From the NCBI RefSeq assembly GCF_004551525.1, contig NZ_SATR01000004.1, positions 1 through 64,000 of the forward strand: 64,000 nt of DNA. Reading direction: 5' to 3'. Source of the DNA: Vibrio ouci. GTDB taxonomy: Bacteria > Pseudomonadota > Gammaproteobacteria > Enterobacterales > Vibrionaceae. Under the pieces are notes generated by a model that did not search any database, was not told the origin of the DNA, and saw only the letters and a list, made by a program, of their open reading frames with translations. A program made the translations under genes and the position numbers. Shown one piece after another: positions 54,701-64,000 of the stretch; the first letter of the stretch is position 1, and each line of letters opens with the position of its first letter.

Positions 54701-56155
54701 ATGGAAAAGTTTTATCACTTTCTTACACTTGCTGGGATTGCCTTTTACTGGATTCTAGTCGCGGGTGTGACGATTCGCGTTGTACTTAAACGACGCGCTG
54801 TCAGTGTTTCTCTAGCTTGGTTGATGATCATCTATATCATCCCAATTGTTGGTGTTGCGTGTTACTTCATGTTTGGCGAACTCAATTTGGGGCGCAAACG
54901 TGCCGAACGTGCCAAAGAAATGCTCGCTCCCTTCGCTAAGTGGTTCTCTAGCCTTAATAACTGCCACGCACACTCTCCAGAAAGCTTTGGCCGCCACATC
55001 TACCGAATTGATGAACTTTGTAACAATCGCTTAGGTTTACCAGCTCTTTCGGGCAACTCACTCTCTTTGCAAAGCTCACCTGATAAAATCCTTCATTCGA
55101 TCATTGAAGATATTGAGAGTGCGCAAACTAGCATTCGTCTGGTCTTTTATATCTGGCATCCGGGTGGATTGGCAGATTCCGTTGCATCAGCACTTATCCG
55201 CGCGTCAAAAAGAGGGGTAGATGTTAAATTATTGCTCGATTCAGCGGGCAGCCCGCGCTTTTTCCGCAGTCAGTGGGCGCAAATGATGCGTAATGCGGGT
55301 ATCCATGTCGTGCAAGCGCTTGAGGTTAGCCCATGGCGTATTTTCCTCAGACGCCTCGATTTGCGACAACATCGTAAAATAATTGTTATCGATGAGAAGA
55401 TTGCCTATACAGGTTCAATGAACTTGGTCGACCCTGCCTACTTCAAACAAAATTCCGGTGTCGGCCAGTGGATTGATATTATGGTGCGTATTACTGGGCC
55501 AACGGTGAATGTCCTTTCAGCAATCCACTGCTGGGACTGGGAAGTAGAAACCGGCTCACGAGCATTCCCTCAATCACCAGAGTGTTCTATCAAGCCCAAC
55601 GAACCGCAACACCCTGTTCAAGTGGTGCCATCAGGCCCCGGTATGCCTGAGCATTTGATTTCTCAAGTGCTGACGCTGGCGATTAACCAAGCAAATCAAT
55701 CTGTACGCATTACTACCCCTTACTTTGTGCCAAGTTCCGACCTACTGGAAACACTGAAAATGACAGCACAGAGGGGAATCAATGTTGAGCTGATCATTCC
55801 ACATAAAAATGACTCGATGATGGTTCAATGGGCGTCTCGCGCTTTTTACAGTGAGTTATTATCCGCAGGGGTTAAGATCTTCGAATTCTACGGTGGACTA
55901 TTGCACACCAAGTCAGTTGTGATTGATGAGCAGTTCTGTTTGGTGGGTACGGTCAATATGGATATGCGCAGTTTGTGGCTCAATTTCGAACTGACTTTGG
56001 CGATCGACGACGAAGCGTTCACTAAAGAGATGTTTTGGCTACAGCAAAGCTATATCGACAATTCACACCAAGTCGACTTTGAACAGTGGAAAAAACGTAC
56101 CCTATCCTCTCGCTTTTTAGAACGCACTTTCTATCTATTCAATCCGCTACTTTAA
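54701..56155 (+). CDS. cls: cardiolipin synthase
   Basis: 484 residues. N-terminal two membrane helices (FLTLAGIAFYWILVAGVTIR and WLMIIYIIPIVGVACYFMF), then two HKD phosphodiesterase motifs: QHRKIIVIDEKIAYTGSMNLV and HTKSVVIDEQFCLVGTVNMD. Condenses two phosphatidylglycerols into cardiolipin; ClsA length and layout. pgsA, which makes the precursor, lies at 31.5 kb. Divergent from the symporter. Confidence 0.95.
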   Translation: MEKFYHFLTLAGIAFYWILVAGVTIRVVLKRRAVSVSLAWLMIIYIIPIVGVACYFMFGELNLGRKRAERAKEMLAPFAKWFSSLNNCHAHSPESFGRHIYRIDELCNNRLGLPALSGNSLSLQSSPDKILHSIIEDIESAQTSIRLVFYIWHPGGLADSVASALIRASKRGVDVKLLLDSAGSPRFFRSQWAQMMRNAGIHVVQALEVSPWRIFLRRLDLRQHRKIIVIDEKIAYTGSMNLVDPAYFKQNSGVGQWIDIMVRITGPTVNVLSAIHCWDWEVETGSRAFPQSPECSIKPNEPQHPVQVVPSGPGMPEHLISQVLTLAINQANQSVRITTPYFVPSSDLLETLKMTAQRGINVELIIPHKNDSMMVQWASRAFYSELLSAGVKIFEFYGGLLHTKSVVIDEQFCLVGTVNMDMRSLWLNFELTLAIDDEAFTKEMFWLQQSYIDNSHQVDFEQWKKRTLSSRFLERTFYLFNPLL

Positions 56156-56222
56156 TCGGGCTTGCTATTCACGCTTTGCCATGGTTTAAATATGGCAATA
56201 CGTGATTAGATAAGGACTTCCA

Positions 56223-57428
56223 ATGTCAGAGAGCAAGCAGACCAAATACGTTACCGCAGGTCGAGATAAGAAGTGGACCAACGGAGTTGTAAACCCTCCG
56301 GTACAGCGCGCGTCAACCATCGTATTTGATACTGTAGCGGAAAAGCAGCAAGCGACGATTAACCGCGCCAATAAAACGCTTTTCTATGGCCGCCGTGGTA
56401 CTAATACCCACTTTGCCTTCCAAGACGCAATGACAGAAATTGAAGGCGGCGCTGGATGTGCCCTTTACCCTTGTGGTACTGCGGCCATCGCCAATGCCAT
56501 TCTTTCGTTTGTTGAAACTGGCGACCATATTTTAATGGTGGATACCTGTTACGAGCCAACACGTGATTTCTGTGACACCATCATGAAGAAGATGGGTGTT
56601 GAAACGACTTACTACGAGCCGACCATTGGCGAAGGCATCCGCGACCTGATCAAACCTAATACCAAGGTTCTGTTTTTGGAGTCACCAGGCTCAGTCACGA
56701 TGGAAGTTCAAGACGTTCCTACGCTGTCAAGAATCGCGCACGAACAAGAGATCATCGTAATGCTCGACAACACTTGGGCTGCCGGTGTGAATTTCTCACC
56801 TTTCGAACATGGCGTTGATATCTCAATTCAAGCCGCGACCAAGTACATTGTTGGTCACTCAGATGTGATGCTGGGTACAGCAGTCGCCAGCGAGAAGTAT
56901 TGGGACCAGTTACGTGAACAAAGTTACTTGATGGGTCAGTGTGTTTCTCCAGATGATGCATACTTAGGCCTACGCGGTATTCGTACGCTGGATGTGCGCC
57001 TGCGCCAACACGCAGAAAACAGTTTAAAAGTCGCCAAGTGGCTACAATCTCGCCCAGAAGTCGATCATGTTCGCCACCCTGCCCTTGAAACCTGCCCTGG
57101 TCATGAATTCTTCAAGCGTGACTTTACCGGAGGTAATGGCCTGTTTTCATTTGTCCTGAAGACTACTTACCCGAAAGCGACCACTGCCCTGTTAGATGGC
57201 ATGAAGCATTTCAGCATGGGTTATTCATGGGGTGGTTACGAGAGTCTTATCTTAGCCAACGAACCAAAGAGCTTTAATAGTCTGCGCACCGTGGCTAACC
57301 CGAACTTTGAAGGCACCTTAGTGCGCCTGCATATCGGCTTAGAAAATGTCGATGATCTGATCGCAGACTTGGAAGCAGGGCTTTCTCGCTACAATACGTT
57401 GATCTTAGAGAAAGAAGCGACAGCGTAG
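56223..57428 (+). CDS. metC: cystathionine beta-lyase
   Basis: 401 residues. PLP fold type I with Lys207 in SIQAATKYIVGHSDV as the internal aldimine, and markers YGRRGTNTHFAFQDAMTEIE and YSWGGYESLI at the active-site face, which together favour beta-lyase (MetC) over gamma-synthase. Makes homocysteine in methionine synthesis. No MetJ box (AGACGTCT repeats) was seen in the 67-base upstream gap. Confidence 0.92.
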   Translation: MSESKQTKYVTAGRDKKWTNGVVNPPVQRASTIVFDTVAEKQQATINRANKTLFYGRRGTNTHFAFQDAMTEIEGGAGCALYPCGTAAIANAILSFVETGDHILMVDTCYEPTRDFCDTIMKKMGVETTYYEPTIGEGIRDLIKPNTKVLFLESPGSVTMEVQDVPTLSRIAHEQEIIVMLDNTWAAGVNFSPFEHGVDISIQAATKYIVGHSDVMLGTAVASEKYWDQLREQSYLMGQCVSPDDAYLGLRGIRTLDVRLRQHAENSLKVAKWLQSRPEVDHVRHPALETCPGHEFFKRDFTGGNGLFSFVLKTTYPKATTALLDGMKHFSMGYSWGGYESLILANEPKSFNSLRTVANPNFEGTLVRLHIGLENVDDLIADLEAGLSRYNTLILEKEATA

Positions 57429-57454
57429 AGCTTATAGACCTAAGCACGACCACC

Positions 57455-57480
57455 AAAAAGCCTCGTTCGCGAGGCTTTTT
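57455..57480 (+). terminator. bidirectional intrinsic terminator after metC
   Basis: AAAAAGCCTCG-TTCG-CGAGGCTTTTT, 27 bases behind the stop. Confidence 0.92.
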
Positions 57481-57664
57481 AACACCCTGATTTTATTGAT
57501 AAAAACACTCTCGGTTATCTGCCTCATCTGCTCACTAATTAAAACTGTTGTTTTCTAACTAAATATCACAGTTTAACATTTCACTCGCCAGCCAAATTTG
57601 TATCAGTTGGTTTTTCTTCTACGTTTAAATATCTCATCAGAGGTCATACCAGAAGGAGCTAACT

Positions 57665-58600
57665 TTGAAACCATTCTATTCACTTGTCCTAACTTGCGCT
57701 TTAGCACTTGGACAACCAATATTCACTAATGCTGCCCATGCGAGTGGCTACACTCAGACTCAATACCCAATTGTCTTAGTCCACGGACTGTTTGGCTTTG
57801 ATACCCTTGCTGGCGTCGACTATTTCTATGGAATACCCCATTCATTAACCAGAGATGGAGCCACGGTCTATGTCGCGCAGGTATCCGCCTCTAACAGCAC
57901 TGAAGTTAGAGGCGAGCAACTCCTCGCCCAATTAGAGACCTTGCTTGCCGCCACTGGCGCGACCAAAGTAAACCTAATTGGCCATAGCCATGGTGGGCCA
58001 ACTGCTCGTTATGTTGCTTCGGTAAGGCCTGATCTTATCGCATCAGTTACCAGTATTGGCGGTGTAAACAAAGGCTCTAAAGTCGCCGATCTGGTTAGAG
58101 GCAATGTTCCTGAAGGCTCTGGCTTAGAAGGGTTAGCCGTCAAGCTTGCTGGCGGACTCACCACACTGATTAACCTTCTTTCTGGCGGCACAGATCTCGA
58201 TCAAGACCCACTAGCCTCTCTCGAAGCGTTAACCACCGAAGGTTCGTTAGCTTTTAACCAACATCACCCATACGGAATCCCTAACACTGAGTGTGGTGAA
58301 GGCGATCTGCTCGCGAGCAATGGGGTGTATTACTACTCTTGGACAGGTTCTTCCACTTTCACCAACCTTTTTGACCCAACTGATGGTGCTTTGGTAGTAC
58401 TCGGATGGGCCTTTGATGAACCTAATGATGGATTAGTCAGTGCATGTAGTACCCACCTAGGCAAAGTAATTCGCGACGATTACAAGATGAACCATTTGGA
58501 TGAGATTAATGGACTGATAGGTATTCACCATCTGTTTGAAACTGACCCTGTGACCCTCTATCGCCAACACGCTAATCGTCTTAAACAGCAAGGACTATAA
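57665..58600 (+). CDS. secreted triacylglycerol lipase, family I.1/I.2 type
   Basis: 311 residues. Signal peptide cleaved near TNAAHA-SGYTQ. Oxyanion-hole region IVLVHGLFGFDT (36-47), nucleophile Ser108 in GHSHGG, conserved VNKGSKVADLV, and an Asp/His late in the chain. Two Cys (NTECGEGD and SACSTH) form the disulfide of this family. Such lipases fold with the help of a foldase and leave through type II secretion. TTG start, supported by AGGAG at a normal distance. The foldase gene follows after ten bases. Confidence 0.92.
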   Translation: MKPFYSLVLTCALALGQPIFTNAAHASGYTQTQYPIVLVHGLFGFDTLAGVDYFYGIPHSLTRDGATVYVAQVSASNSTEVRGEQLLAQLETLLAATGATKVNLIGHSHGGPTARYVASVRPDLIASVTSIGGVNKGSKVADLVRGNVPEGSGLEGLAVKLAGGLTTLINLLSGGTDLDQDPLASLEALTTEGSLAFNQHHPYGIPNTECGEGDLLASNGVYYYSWTGSSTFTNLFDPTDGALVVLGWAFDEPNDGLVSACSTHLGKVIRDDYKMNHLDEINGLIGIHHLFETDPVTLYRQHANRLKQQGL

Positions 58601-58610
58601 GGATTACACG

Positions 58611-59465
58611 ATGAAAAAGGCCGCTCTCATTTTCGTTTCTCTTATGACATCTGTTGGGTTAGGAGCGGTCTTATTTTTCTCCGATCAACAGTCACCTTCA
58701 GCCCCAGTCGCGCAATCCCAAGCAGATGTGGAGGTTGATACTACGAGCACAAAGCACTTCTTCGATTTTTCACTGAGCAGTTTAGGTGAGCAAAATCTCG
58801 ATGAGATTAAACAGAGAATCAGTCAGCACACATCGTCTGACATAGACCTCAACGACGACGAAGAGCTCTTTGAGGCCTATTTACAGTACAAACAAGCACT
58901 GACCGAATTAGAGCCTTTACAAACAACCCAACTCTCGGCAGTCGATTTAGAGCAACTTCACTTACGCATTTTAGATCTGCAATTTGAATACTTTTCCGAA
59001 CAGCAAATCGAGCAATTATTTGCAGAGGAGAACCAGCTGCGCCAGCTAGCAATAGAAAAAATGAAAATAGCGCAGAATGATTTGGCTAGCGAACAGAAAC
59101 AAGCACTGCTCAATGACCAGCTTGTCGATATGCCTGAATACGTTCAGCAAGCAGAAAAGAACAATCAACTAGTGGTTAATCTCACCACTCTATCGACGCT
59201 CGATGGCCAACAGAAACATCTCGCAGCAGTTGAATTGGTTGGAGAAGCGGGCGCAGAGCGACTGAAAGCACTCGATCAACAAAGAGCTTCGTTCCAAGAC
59301 AAGATTGACTCTTACTTACAGCATCGTGATGAGTTACTGACATCAGACTTTCTGTCCGAGCAGGACAAGCTCATGCAAATCACTCAGCTTAGAGAGGAGA
59401 GCTTTGACCCAACACAACTTAGACGGGTCGAAGCGCTTGAGCGGATTCATGATCAAAGCCGCTAG
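58611..59465 (+). CDS. lipase-specific foldase, variant motif
   Basis: 284 residues. N-terminal anchor helix AALIFVSLMTSVGLGAVLFF, then a variable linker, then the helical chaperone that wraps the lipase in the periplasm. The family motif R-x-x-F-D-Y appears here as KHFFDFSLSSLGE: Lys for Arg and Phe for Tyr. Those two residues are important for foldase activity in studied relatives. The remaining LQFEYFSEQQIEQLFAEENQ and the C-terminal helices are normal. It is the dedicated partner of the upstream lipase. Confidence 0.88.
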   Translation: MKKAALIFVSLMTSVGLGAVLFFSDQQSPSAPVAQSQADVEVDTTSTKHFFDFSLSSLGEQNLDEIKQRISQHTSSDIDLNDDEELFEAYLQYKQALTELEPLQTTQLSAVDLEQLHLRILDLQFEYFSEQQIEQLFAEENQLRQLAIEKMKIAQNDLASEQKQALLNDQLVDMPEYVQQAEKNNQLVVNLTTLSTLDGQQKHLAAVELVGEAGAERLKALDQQRASFQDKIDSYLQHRDELLTSDFLSEQDKLMQITQLREESFDPTQLRRVEALERIHDQSR

Positions 59466-59507
59466 GCATGCAGACATTGGCAGCGCAATACCGGCTGCCA
59501 ATTAGCA

Positions 59508-60071
59508 CTAACTTGCCTTTTTAGGACAGTCGACCAAATGGTCATCGACCATACCTACTGCCTGCATGAAAGCATAGCAAATCGTCTCGCCGACAAACTT
59601 AAAGCCCTTTTTCTTTAAGAACTTACTCATTGTCTTTGATTGCTCAGTAGAAGCAGGTACATCGCTCATTTCCGTCCAGTTATTGATGATGGGTTTGCCA
59701 TCAACAAACTGCCAAAGCGCATTAGATAGGCTGCCATACTCTTCTTTTAAAGCCAGTGCTGCGCGCGCGTTACTGAACACGGAATTAATTTTTCCTCGAT
59801 GCTTAACCACATCGAAGTTTTCAATGATTCGCTCGACTTGTGACTCATCATAATTGGCAAGAATGTTTAAATCATAGCCTTCAAATGCCGCGCGGTACCC
59901 TTCTCGCTTCTTGAGAATAGTGATCCAGCTGAGGCCAGCTTGCGCACCCTCTAAGGTTATAAACTCAAACAGGACGTTATCATCATAAACCGGCACGCCC
60001 CACTCAGCGTCATGATACTCACGCTCTAGTTCATGGTTCATTGCCCATGCACAGGTTGTATCCTTGCTCAT
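59508..60071 (-). CDS. tag: DNA-3-methyladenine glycosylase I
   Basis: 187 residues. Removes 3-methyladenine from alkylated DNA. Tag landmarks: CAWAMNHELEREYHDAEWGV (Zn-binding Cys and His at the N-terminus), LFEFITLEGAQAGLSW, and the C-terminal FVGETICYAFMQAVGMVDDH followed by DCPK with the second Zn ligand set. HhH-type fold. Convergent with the lipase operon. Confidence 0.94.
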   Translation of the reverse strand: MSKDTTCAWAMNHELEREYHDAEWGVPVYDDNVLFEFITLEGAQAGLSWITILKKREGYRAAFEGYDLNILANYDESQVERIIENFDVVKHRGKINSVFSNARAALALKEEYGSLSNALWQFVDGKPIINNWTEMSDVPASTEQSKTMSKFLKKKGFKFVGETICYAFMQAVGMVDDHLVDCPKKAS

Positions 60072-60083
60072 CTATTATCTCCT

Positions 60084-60118
60084 TTAAAAACAAACGCCCC
60101 TAACTTAGTCAGGGGCGC
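60084..60118 (-). terminator. intrinsic terminator of the RND operon
   Basis: Read on the minus strand CGCCCCT-GACTAAGTT-AGGGGCG is followed by TTTGTTTTTAAAGG; it lies 19 bases behind the RND gene stop and 13 bases upstream of tag. Confidence 0.8.
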
Positions 60119-60136
60119 TTGATTCGTTGTTACTCT

Positions 60137-63100
60137 TTAACTTGGCACTTTGACTTTGTGGAATAGACGATATAACACAGGTACGACAATAAGTGTCAGT
60201 ACAGTTGCAAAGCCTAAACCAAACATGATGGTCACCGCCATTGGTTTGAAGAAGATATCAGGCAGTAGTGGGATCATACCTAAGATAGTCGTGATTGCCG
60301 CCATACATACAGGACGTACACGACTAAGCGATGCGTCAACTACCGCTAGATATGGGTCTTTACCTGACTTCATTTCAATTTCAATCTGATCCAGCAGTAC
60401 GATACCGTTTTTCAGTAACATACCTGACAAACTCAAGAAACCGAGTAGTGCCATAAAGCCAAACGGGGTGTTCAGAGCGAGCAGACCCGTGGTTACACCA
60501 ATGATCGCTAGTGGCACCGTTAACCATACAATCAACGGCTCTTTGACCGAGTTGAATAGGAACACGGTTACTAGGAACATAAACAAGTAACCCATCGGCA
60601 TTGTGGTAAATAGCGAAGCTTGTGCGTCACCTGAAGACTCATACTCTCCACCCCACTCTAGCGAGTAGCCTGGCGGCATTTCAATCGCTTCGATTTGCGG
60701 CATTAAACGTTTCTGTAATGTCGAAGCGGTCTCTTCACCAAGAAGATCCGGATCCGCCATAACCGTTAGCATACGTTTACGGTTCTTACGCACAATAATT
60801 GGATCTTCCCAACGTAGGTCATAGCCCATTGTAATTTGCTGCAGTGGGATGTATTCACTCAGCGCCGGACTCCAAATCTTCATACCTTCGATATTGCGAA
60901 TATCGACACGCTCATCTTCAGGCAAACGAGCCACAATTGGCATCAAGGTTGTACCATCACGATAAACACCGATCGCATTGCCTGAGAACGACATCGCTAA
61001 GAACTCATCCACATCAGACTTCGTGATACCGTAACGACGAGCTTGGCTTTCGTTGAATTGCGGCTCTAGCACCTTAGTACGCGCACGCCAGTCATGTCGA
61101 ACGTTGGTCGCACCTGGGTCAGCGTGCATGATCTCTTCAACTTGTTTGGCAATACCACGCAATATCGTTGGATCAGAGCCAATAATACGAGCTTCAATCT
61201 TAGCGCCGCCACCTGGACCTAATTCGATCTGCTTCAACTTGTAGTTGATCTCTGGGAAGTTTTTCTCAAGATGCTGTCTGAAATTCGCCATCAAATCGGC
61301 AAGCTTTTCATAGTCCGTCACGCGAGTCGTGATCTCACCATAGGCTGCATAGCTCTTTTCTGGAGCGTAAGTCAGCATAAAGCGCTGCAGACCTTTACCG
61401 GCAGTGGTGGTGATGTGATCAACGCCATCCTGCTCCGAAATCCATGACTCTAACGCCTTTAATTTGGTGTTAGTTGCACGAATGTCTGTCCCTTCTGGTA
61501 GCCAAATATCTGCCTGGAAGATTGGCGTTGTTGAGGAAGGGAAGAATGACTGTTTAACTTGCGTAAAGCCGGCAATGCTAGCAGCAAGGCCCAGAATCAA
61601 GACAATGACCGTCAACCATGCGCGCTTCATACAGAACTCTAAGAAGCCCTTATACAGCACGAAAATCATACCGTTATATGGGTCACTATTTTCGCCATCT
61701 TGCTTGAACTTCTGACCTTTAAAGAAGATGTCAGCAAAAAACGGCGTCAGCGAGATAGCGGTAAACCAACTCAGCATTAGCGAGATCAACAGTACGGTAA
61801 ATAGAGTGCCACAATATTCACCGGTTGCGTCTTCAGACAAACCGATCGGTGCAAACGCGGTAACAGCAATAACCGTTGCCCCTAATAAAGGCCACTTGGT
61901 TTGCGTCACAATGTCGGTCGCCGCTTGCATCCTCGTTCGGCCTTTCTGCGTCCCTATCAATATCCCTTCGACGACCACGATGGCATTGTCCACCAGCATA
62001 CCCAGCGCAATAACCAACGCACCTAGCGAGATACGCTGCAGATCGATGGCAAAGTACTTCATGAAGATAAAGGTACCCAGTACCGTCAACAGAAGAATCA
62101 AACCAATCAACAGACCAGAGCGTAAGCCCATAAAGAACAGCAGAACAATGATTACAATCGCAACCGCCTGGCCTAGACTGACAACAAAGCCGCTAACGGA
62201 TTTATCCACCTCTTTTGGCTGGCTGTAGATTTCAGAAATATCAACGCCAACAGGTTGTTGGAACTTCAATTCTGCTAAGCGGCGGTCAAAGCGCTTGCCT
62301 ACCTCAACCACGTTGACTCCTTGGGCGAATGAAACCCCTAGGTTCAGCGCAAGGTCACCATTGAATGTGATGATGTTGGTCGGCACTTCAACATAGCCGC
62401 GCTTAATCTCCGCAACGTCTTTCAAGTAAATGAGGCCCTGAGCACCACTTTCAGTAATGATCAAATCACCTAACTGGTCGACATTTTGGAACTCACCGGT
62501 TGGATGAATACGAACATATTCGTCACCAATTCGAATGGCGCCGGCATCAGAGACCACGTTCTGGGTCGAGAGTAAATTAAATACGGTATTTGGCGAGAGG
62601 CCTAAGCTACTTAGGCGCTTCATCGACACCTCGATAAAGACTTGCTCTTGCTGCTGACCCGACACCGAGACTTTACTCACCCCATCAATCAGCTCTAGCT
62701 CACGCCTCAAATAATCCACATAATCAAGCAGCTCTTTATAGCTATAACCATCACCTGTTACCGCTAATAAGATCCCGTAAACATCACCGAAATCATCGAT
62801 AACCTGAGGATCGTTCACCCCAGGCGGCAATTGCCCTTTCAAGTCATTAACTTTACGACGCAGTTCATCCCAGATCTGAGGTAAGTCATCAGGACCATAG
62901 TTATTTTTCATGGTCACGGTGATCTGAGATAACCCACGGCTTGAAATGGAGTTCACTTCGTCAACATAGGTTAGCTGCTGAATCGCTTTCTCAAGTGGGT
63001 AAGTCACCTCTTCTTCCACTTGCTGAGGCGTTGCACCTGGGTAAGAAGTCACCACCATGGCATCTTTAATGGTAAACGCCGGATCTTCTAATCGGCCTAA

Positions 63101-63238
63101 GCCAAAGAAAGCAGCGGCACCGCCAATAAGAAAGATCAGTGAGATCATCCAACTGATTACGCGATTGCGAATAAAATACGCCGCGATCCCTGTGATATCG
63201 TCATCGCTTTGAGGCGAGTTCACTTTGTTATCACTCAT
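60137..63238 (-). CDS. RND efflux transporter, inner membrane pump
   Basis: 1033 residues in the AcrB/HAE1 size class, with twelve spans and two large periplasmic loops. Sites: N-terminal helix VISWMISLIFLIGGAAAFF, proton-relay region GALVIALGMLVDNAIVVVEG (helix 4), then GFLSLSGMLLKNGIVLLDQI (helix 10). The pattern resembles the divergent AcrB-like pumps of the VexK/VmeK type. The adaptor gene overlaps it by eight bases; no outer membrane channel is visible here. No local repressor is in the window. Confidence 0.92.
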   Translation of the reverse strand: MSDNKVNSPQSDDDITGIAAYFIRNRVISWMISLIFLIGGAAAFFGLGRLEDPAFTIKDAMVVTSYPGATPQQVEEEVTYPLEKAIQQLTYVDEVNSISSRGLSQITVTMKNNYGPDDLPQIWDELRRKVNDLKGQLPPGVNDPQVIDDFGDVYGILLAVTGDGYSYKELLDYVDYLRRELELIDGVSKVSVSGQQQEQVFIEVSMKRLSSLGLSPNTVFNLLSTQNVVSDAGAIRIGDEYVRIHPTGEFQNVDQLGDLIITESGAQGLIYLKDVAEIKRGYVEVPTNIITFNGDLALNLGVSFAQGVNVVEVGKRFDRRLAELKFQQPVGVDISEIYSQPKEVDKSVSGFVVSLGQAVAIVIIVLLFFMGLRSGLLIGLILLLTVLGTFIFMKYFAIDLQRISLGALVIALGMLVDNAIVVVEGILIGTQKGRTRMQAATDIVTQTKWPLLGATVIAVTAFAPIGLSEDATGEYCGTLFTVLLISLMLSWFTAISLTPFFADIFFKGQKFKQDGENSDPYNGMIFVLYKGFLEFCMKRAWLTVIVLILGLAASIAGFTQVKQSFFPSSTTPIFQADIWLPEGTDIRATNTKLKALESWISEQDGVDHITTTAGKGLQRFMLTYAPEKSYAAYGEITTRVTDYEKLADLMANFRQHLEKNFPEINYKLKQIELGPGGGAKIEARIIGSDPTILRGIAKQVEEIMHADPGATNVRHDWRARTKVLEPQFNESQARRYGITKSDVDEFLAMSFSGNAIGVYRDGTTLMPIVARLPEDERVDIRNIEGMKIWSPALSEYIPLQQITMGYDLRWEDPIIVRKNRKRMLTVMADPDLLGEETASTLQKRLMPQIEAIEMPPGYSLEWGGEYESSGDAQASLFTTMPMGYLFMFLVTVFLFNSVKEPLIVWLTVPLAIIGVTTGLLALNTPFGFMALLGFLSLSGMLLKNGIVLLDQIEIEMKSGKDPYLAVVDASLSRVRPVCMAAITTILGMIPLLPDIFFKPMAVTIMFGLGFATVLTLIVVPVLYRLFHKVKVPS

Positions 63239-64000
63239 TACCAGCCTCCTGCTCGATCACTTCAACTTCTAGTCCTTCGGTTAATCGCGACACACCCGCA
63301 ATCACAACGACTTGCTCATTGGTCAAACCTTCTAAAATCTGCACGGCATCTTTACTCGCTTTACCTGTTTTCACTAATTGCTTAGTTACCGTGTTATCTG
63401 AGTTGAGAGTCCAAACGTATTTATTATCTCGCCCAAGTTCATCACCATCGCCATTGAAGATCGCTTCAATCGGAATTCGTACCCCCGCATTGAGGTCAAG
63501 GCCAATGTCTTCACCTTTTGATGTCACCGATACCGCCATACCATCAAGGATGTATTCATTTTCTGGCATTGGCAGTGATAACGTCACGGTAAAGGTCCCA
63601 GTAGCAGGATCTGGCTCTGTGGTGAATTCCTTAATTCGCGCGCTGTATTCATTGCCACTCGGGACCTTCACATACGCGTTAACCTTCTCAAGTGCCGTTT
63701 GGCTTGGTTGATTCACGTATAAACGGTCAGGTAGCTGAATCAATACTTCAACGTCTTCGACACTATGAATATTCACCACTTGCTGGCCCACTTGAATATT
63801 CTCAAACTGATCGGCACTGACGCGGGAAATAATTCCGTCAACGGGGGCTTTTAGCTTGGTAAACGACAGGCGTAGCTTTGATAACTCCAGCTCTGCATAA
63901 GCTATCTGTCTGTTAGCGGCAATTTCATCAAATTGAGATTTCGCCAGCAGCCCTTTTTCAACTAGAGGTTTCGAACGCTTGTACTGACTATTAACAACGC
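63231..64000 (-). CDS. RND membrane fusion protein, N-terminus beyond the window
   Basis: At least 256 residues, open to the right edge; reading from the edge gives VVNSQYKRSKPLVEKGLLAK, which is the coiled-coil hairpin, then LSFTKLKAPVDGIISRVSAD of the lipoyl domain and the beta-barrel domain LIQLPDRLYVNQPSQTALEK. The C-terminal VVVIAGVSRLTEGLEVEVIE is standard for HlyD/AcrA adaptors. It links the inner membrane pump to an outer membrane channel. The apparent ORF starting at 63791 is an internal GTG, not the real start. Confidence 0.9.
   Translation of the reverse strand, partial: VVNSQYKRSKPLVEKGLLAKSQFDEIAANRQIAYAELELSKLRLSFTKLKAPVDGIISRVSADQFENIQVGQQVVNIHSVEDVEVLIQLPDRLYVNQPSQTALEKVNAYVKVPSGNEYSARIKEFTTEPDPATGTFTVTLSLPMPENEYILDGMAVSVTSKGEDIGLDLNAGVRIPIEAIFNGDGDELGRDNKYVWTLNSDNTVTKQLVKTGKASKDAVQILEGLTNEQVVVIAGVSRLTEGLEVEVIEQEAGNE

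Noticed and set aside
63231..63791. 186-codon ORF read as a complete protein
   Set aside because: Its first codon is an internal GTG; the open frame continues to the window edge with adaptor protein sequence.

Overview
The window is Vibrio chromosome. The reasons are the VCR-like attC sites at the left end, the block varA-uvrC-pgsA-tRNA with pheST, polB, ihfA and a bacteriohemerythrin-GGDEF gene nearby, and many families typical of Vibrionaceae (DUF3360, DUF1289 pair, DUF440, an AspS-like pilotin, a lipase with its foldase). I do not name a species. No rRNA, CRISPR array, insertion sequence or prophage is visible.

Layout. (1) 1-3.68 kb: integron cassette array. Five attC sites of about 126 bp, all in minus orientation, separate minus-strand genes: a GNAT fragment, an unknown, a HEPN/AbiU2 protein, an Abi_C (HEPN-like) protein, a membrane-anchored unknown and a NIPSNAP protein. 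The orientation puts the integrase side on the right, but no integrase gene lies anywhere to the right in this window, so the array edge looks integrase-less. (2) 3.7-16.2 kb: methyltransferase, small tail-anchored protein, pncA/pncB NAD salvage pair, LysR and MATE pair, gltS, a DUF3360 transporter, a YdjM-like protein and a glgC broken by a one-base frameshift. (3) 16.5-30.7 kb: pheST, GNAT, bacteriohemerythrin diguanylate cyclase, then a TetR-controlled envelope operon (MMPL/RND exporter, LolA-like periplasmic protein, beta-barrel) with four copies of a TGACG-N3-CGTCA operator, a sugar dehydrogenase, and a c-type haem protein overlapping a second diguanylate cyclase. (4) 30.8-37.4 kb: tRNA operon (Cys-Gly-Leu-Gly) downstream of varA, uvrC and pgsA, then polB divergent from varA. 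(5) 37.4-44.9 kb: small housekeeping genes (efpL, yciU, ihfA, yciB, yciA, yciI), a pilotin-like lipoprotein, a repeat-rich exported protein, DUF1289 pair, META-domain lipoprotein. (6) 45-64 kb: ynjBCDF transporter operon, an overlooked 49-residue ORF, RNA-modification pair, MCP, a neurotransmitter:sodium symporter preceded by a textbook TyrR box, cls, metC, lipase plus foldase, tag, and an RND pump with its truncated adaptor at the right edge.

Common themes are signalling and envelope transport. Two diguanylate cyclases are linked to oxygen- or redox-binding modules (hemerythrin, haem c). Secretion is represented by the pilotin-like lipoprotein and a lipase/foldase pair, a known type II secretion cargo. 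Many transporters have visible regulatory sites. The most promising new observations are the TetR operator set with its palindrome-packed leader, the TyrR box that predicts an aromatic amino acid substrate for the symporter, the haem protein/cyclase pair, and the two adjacent HEPN-type cassettes.
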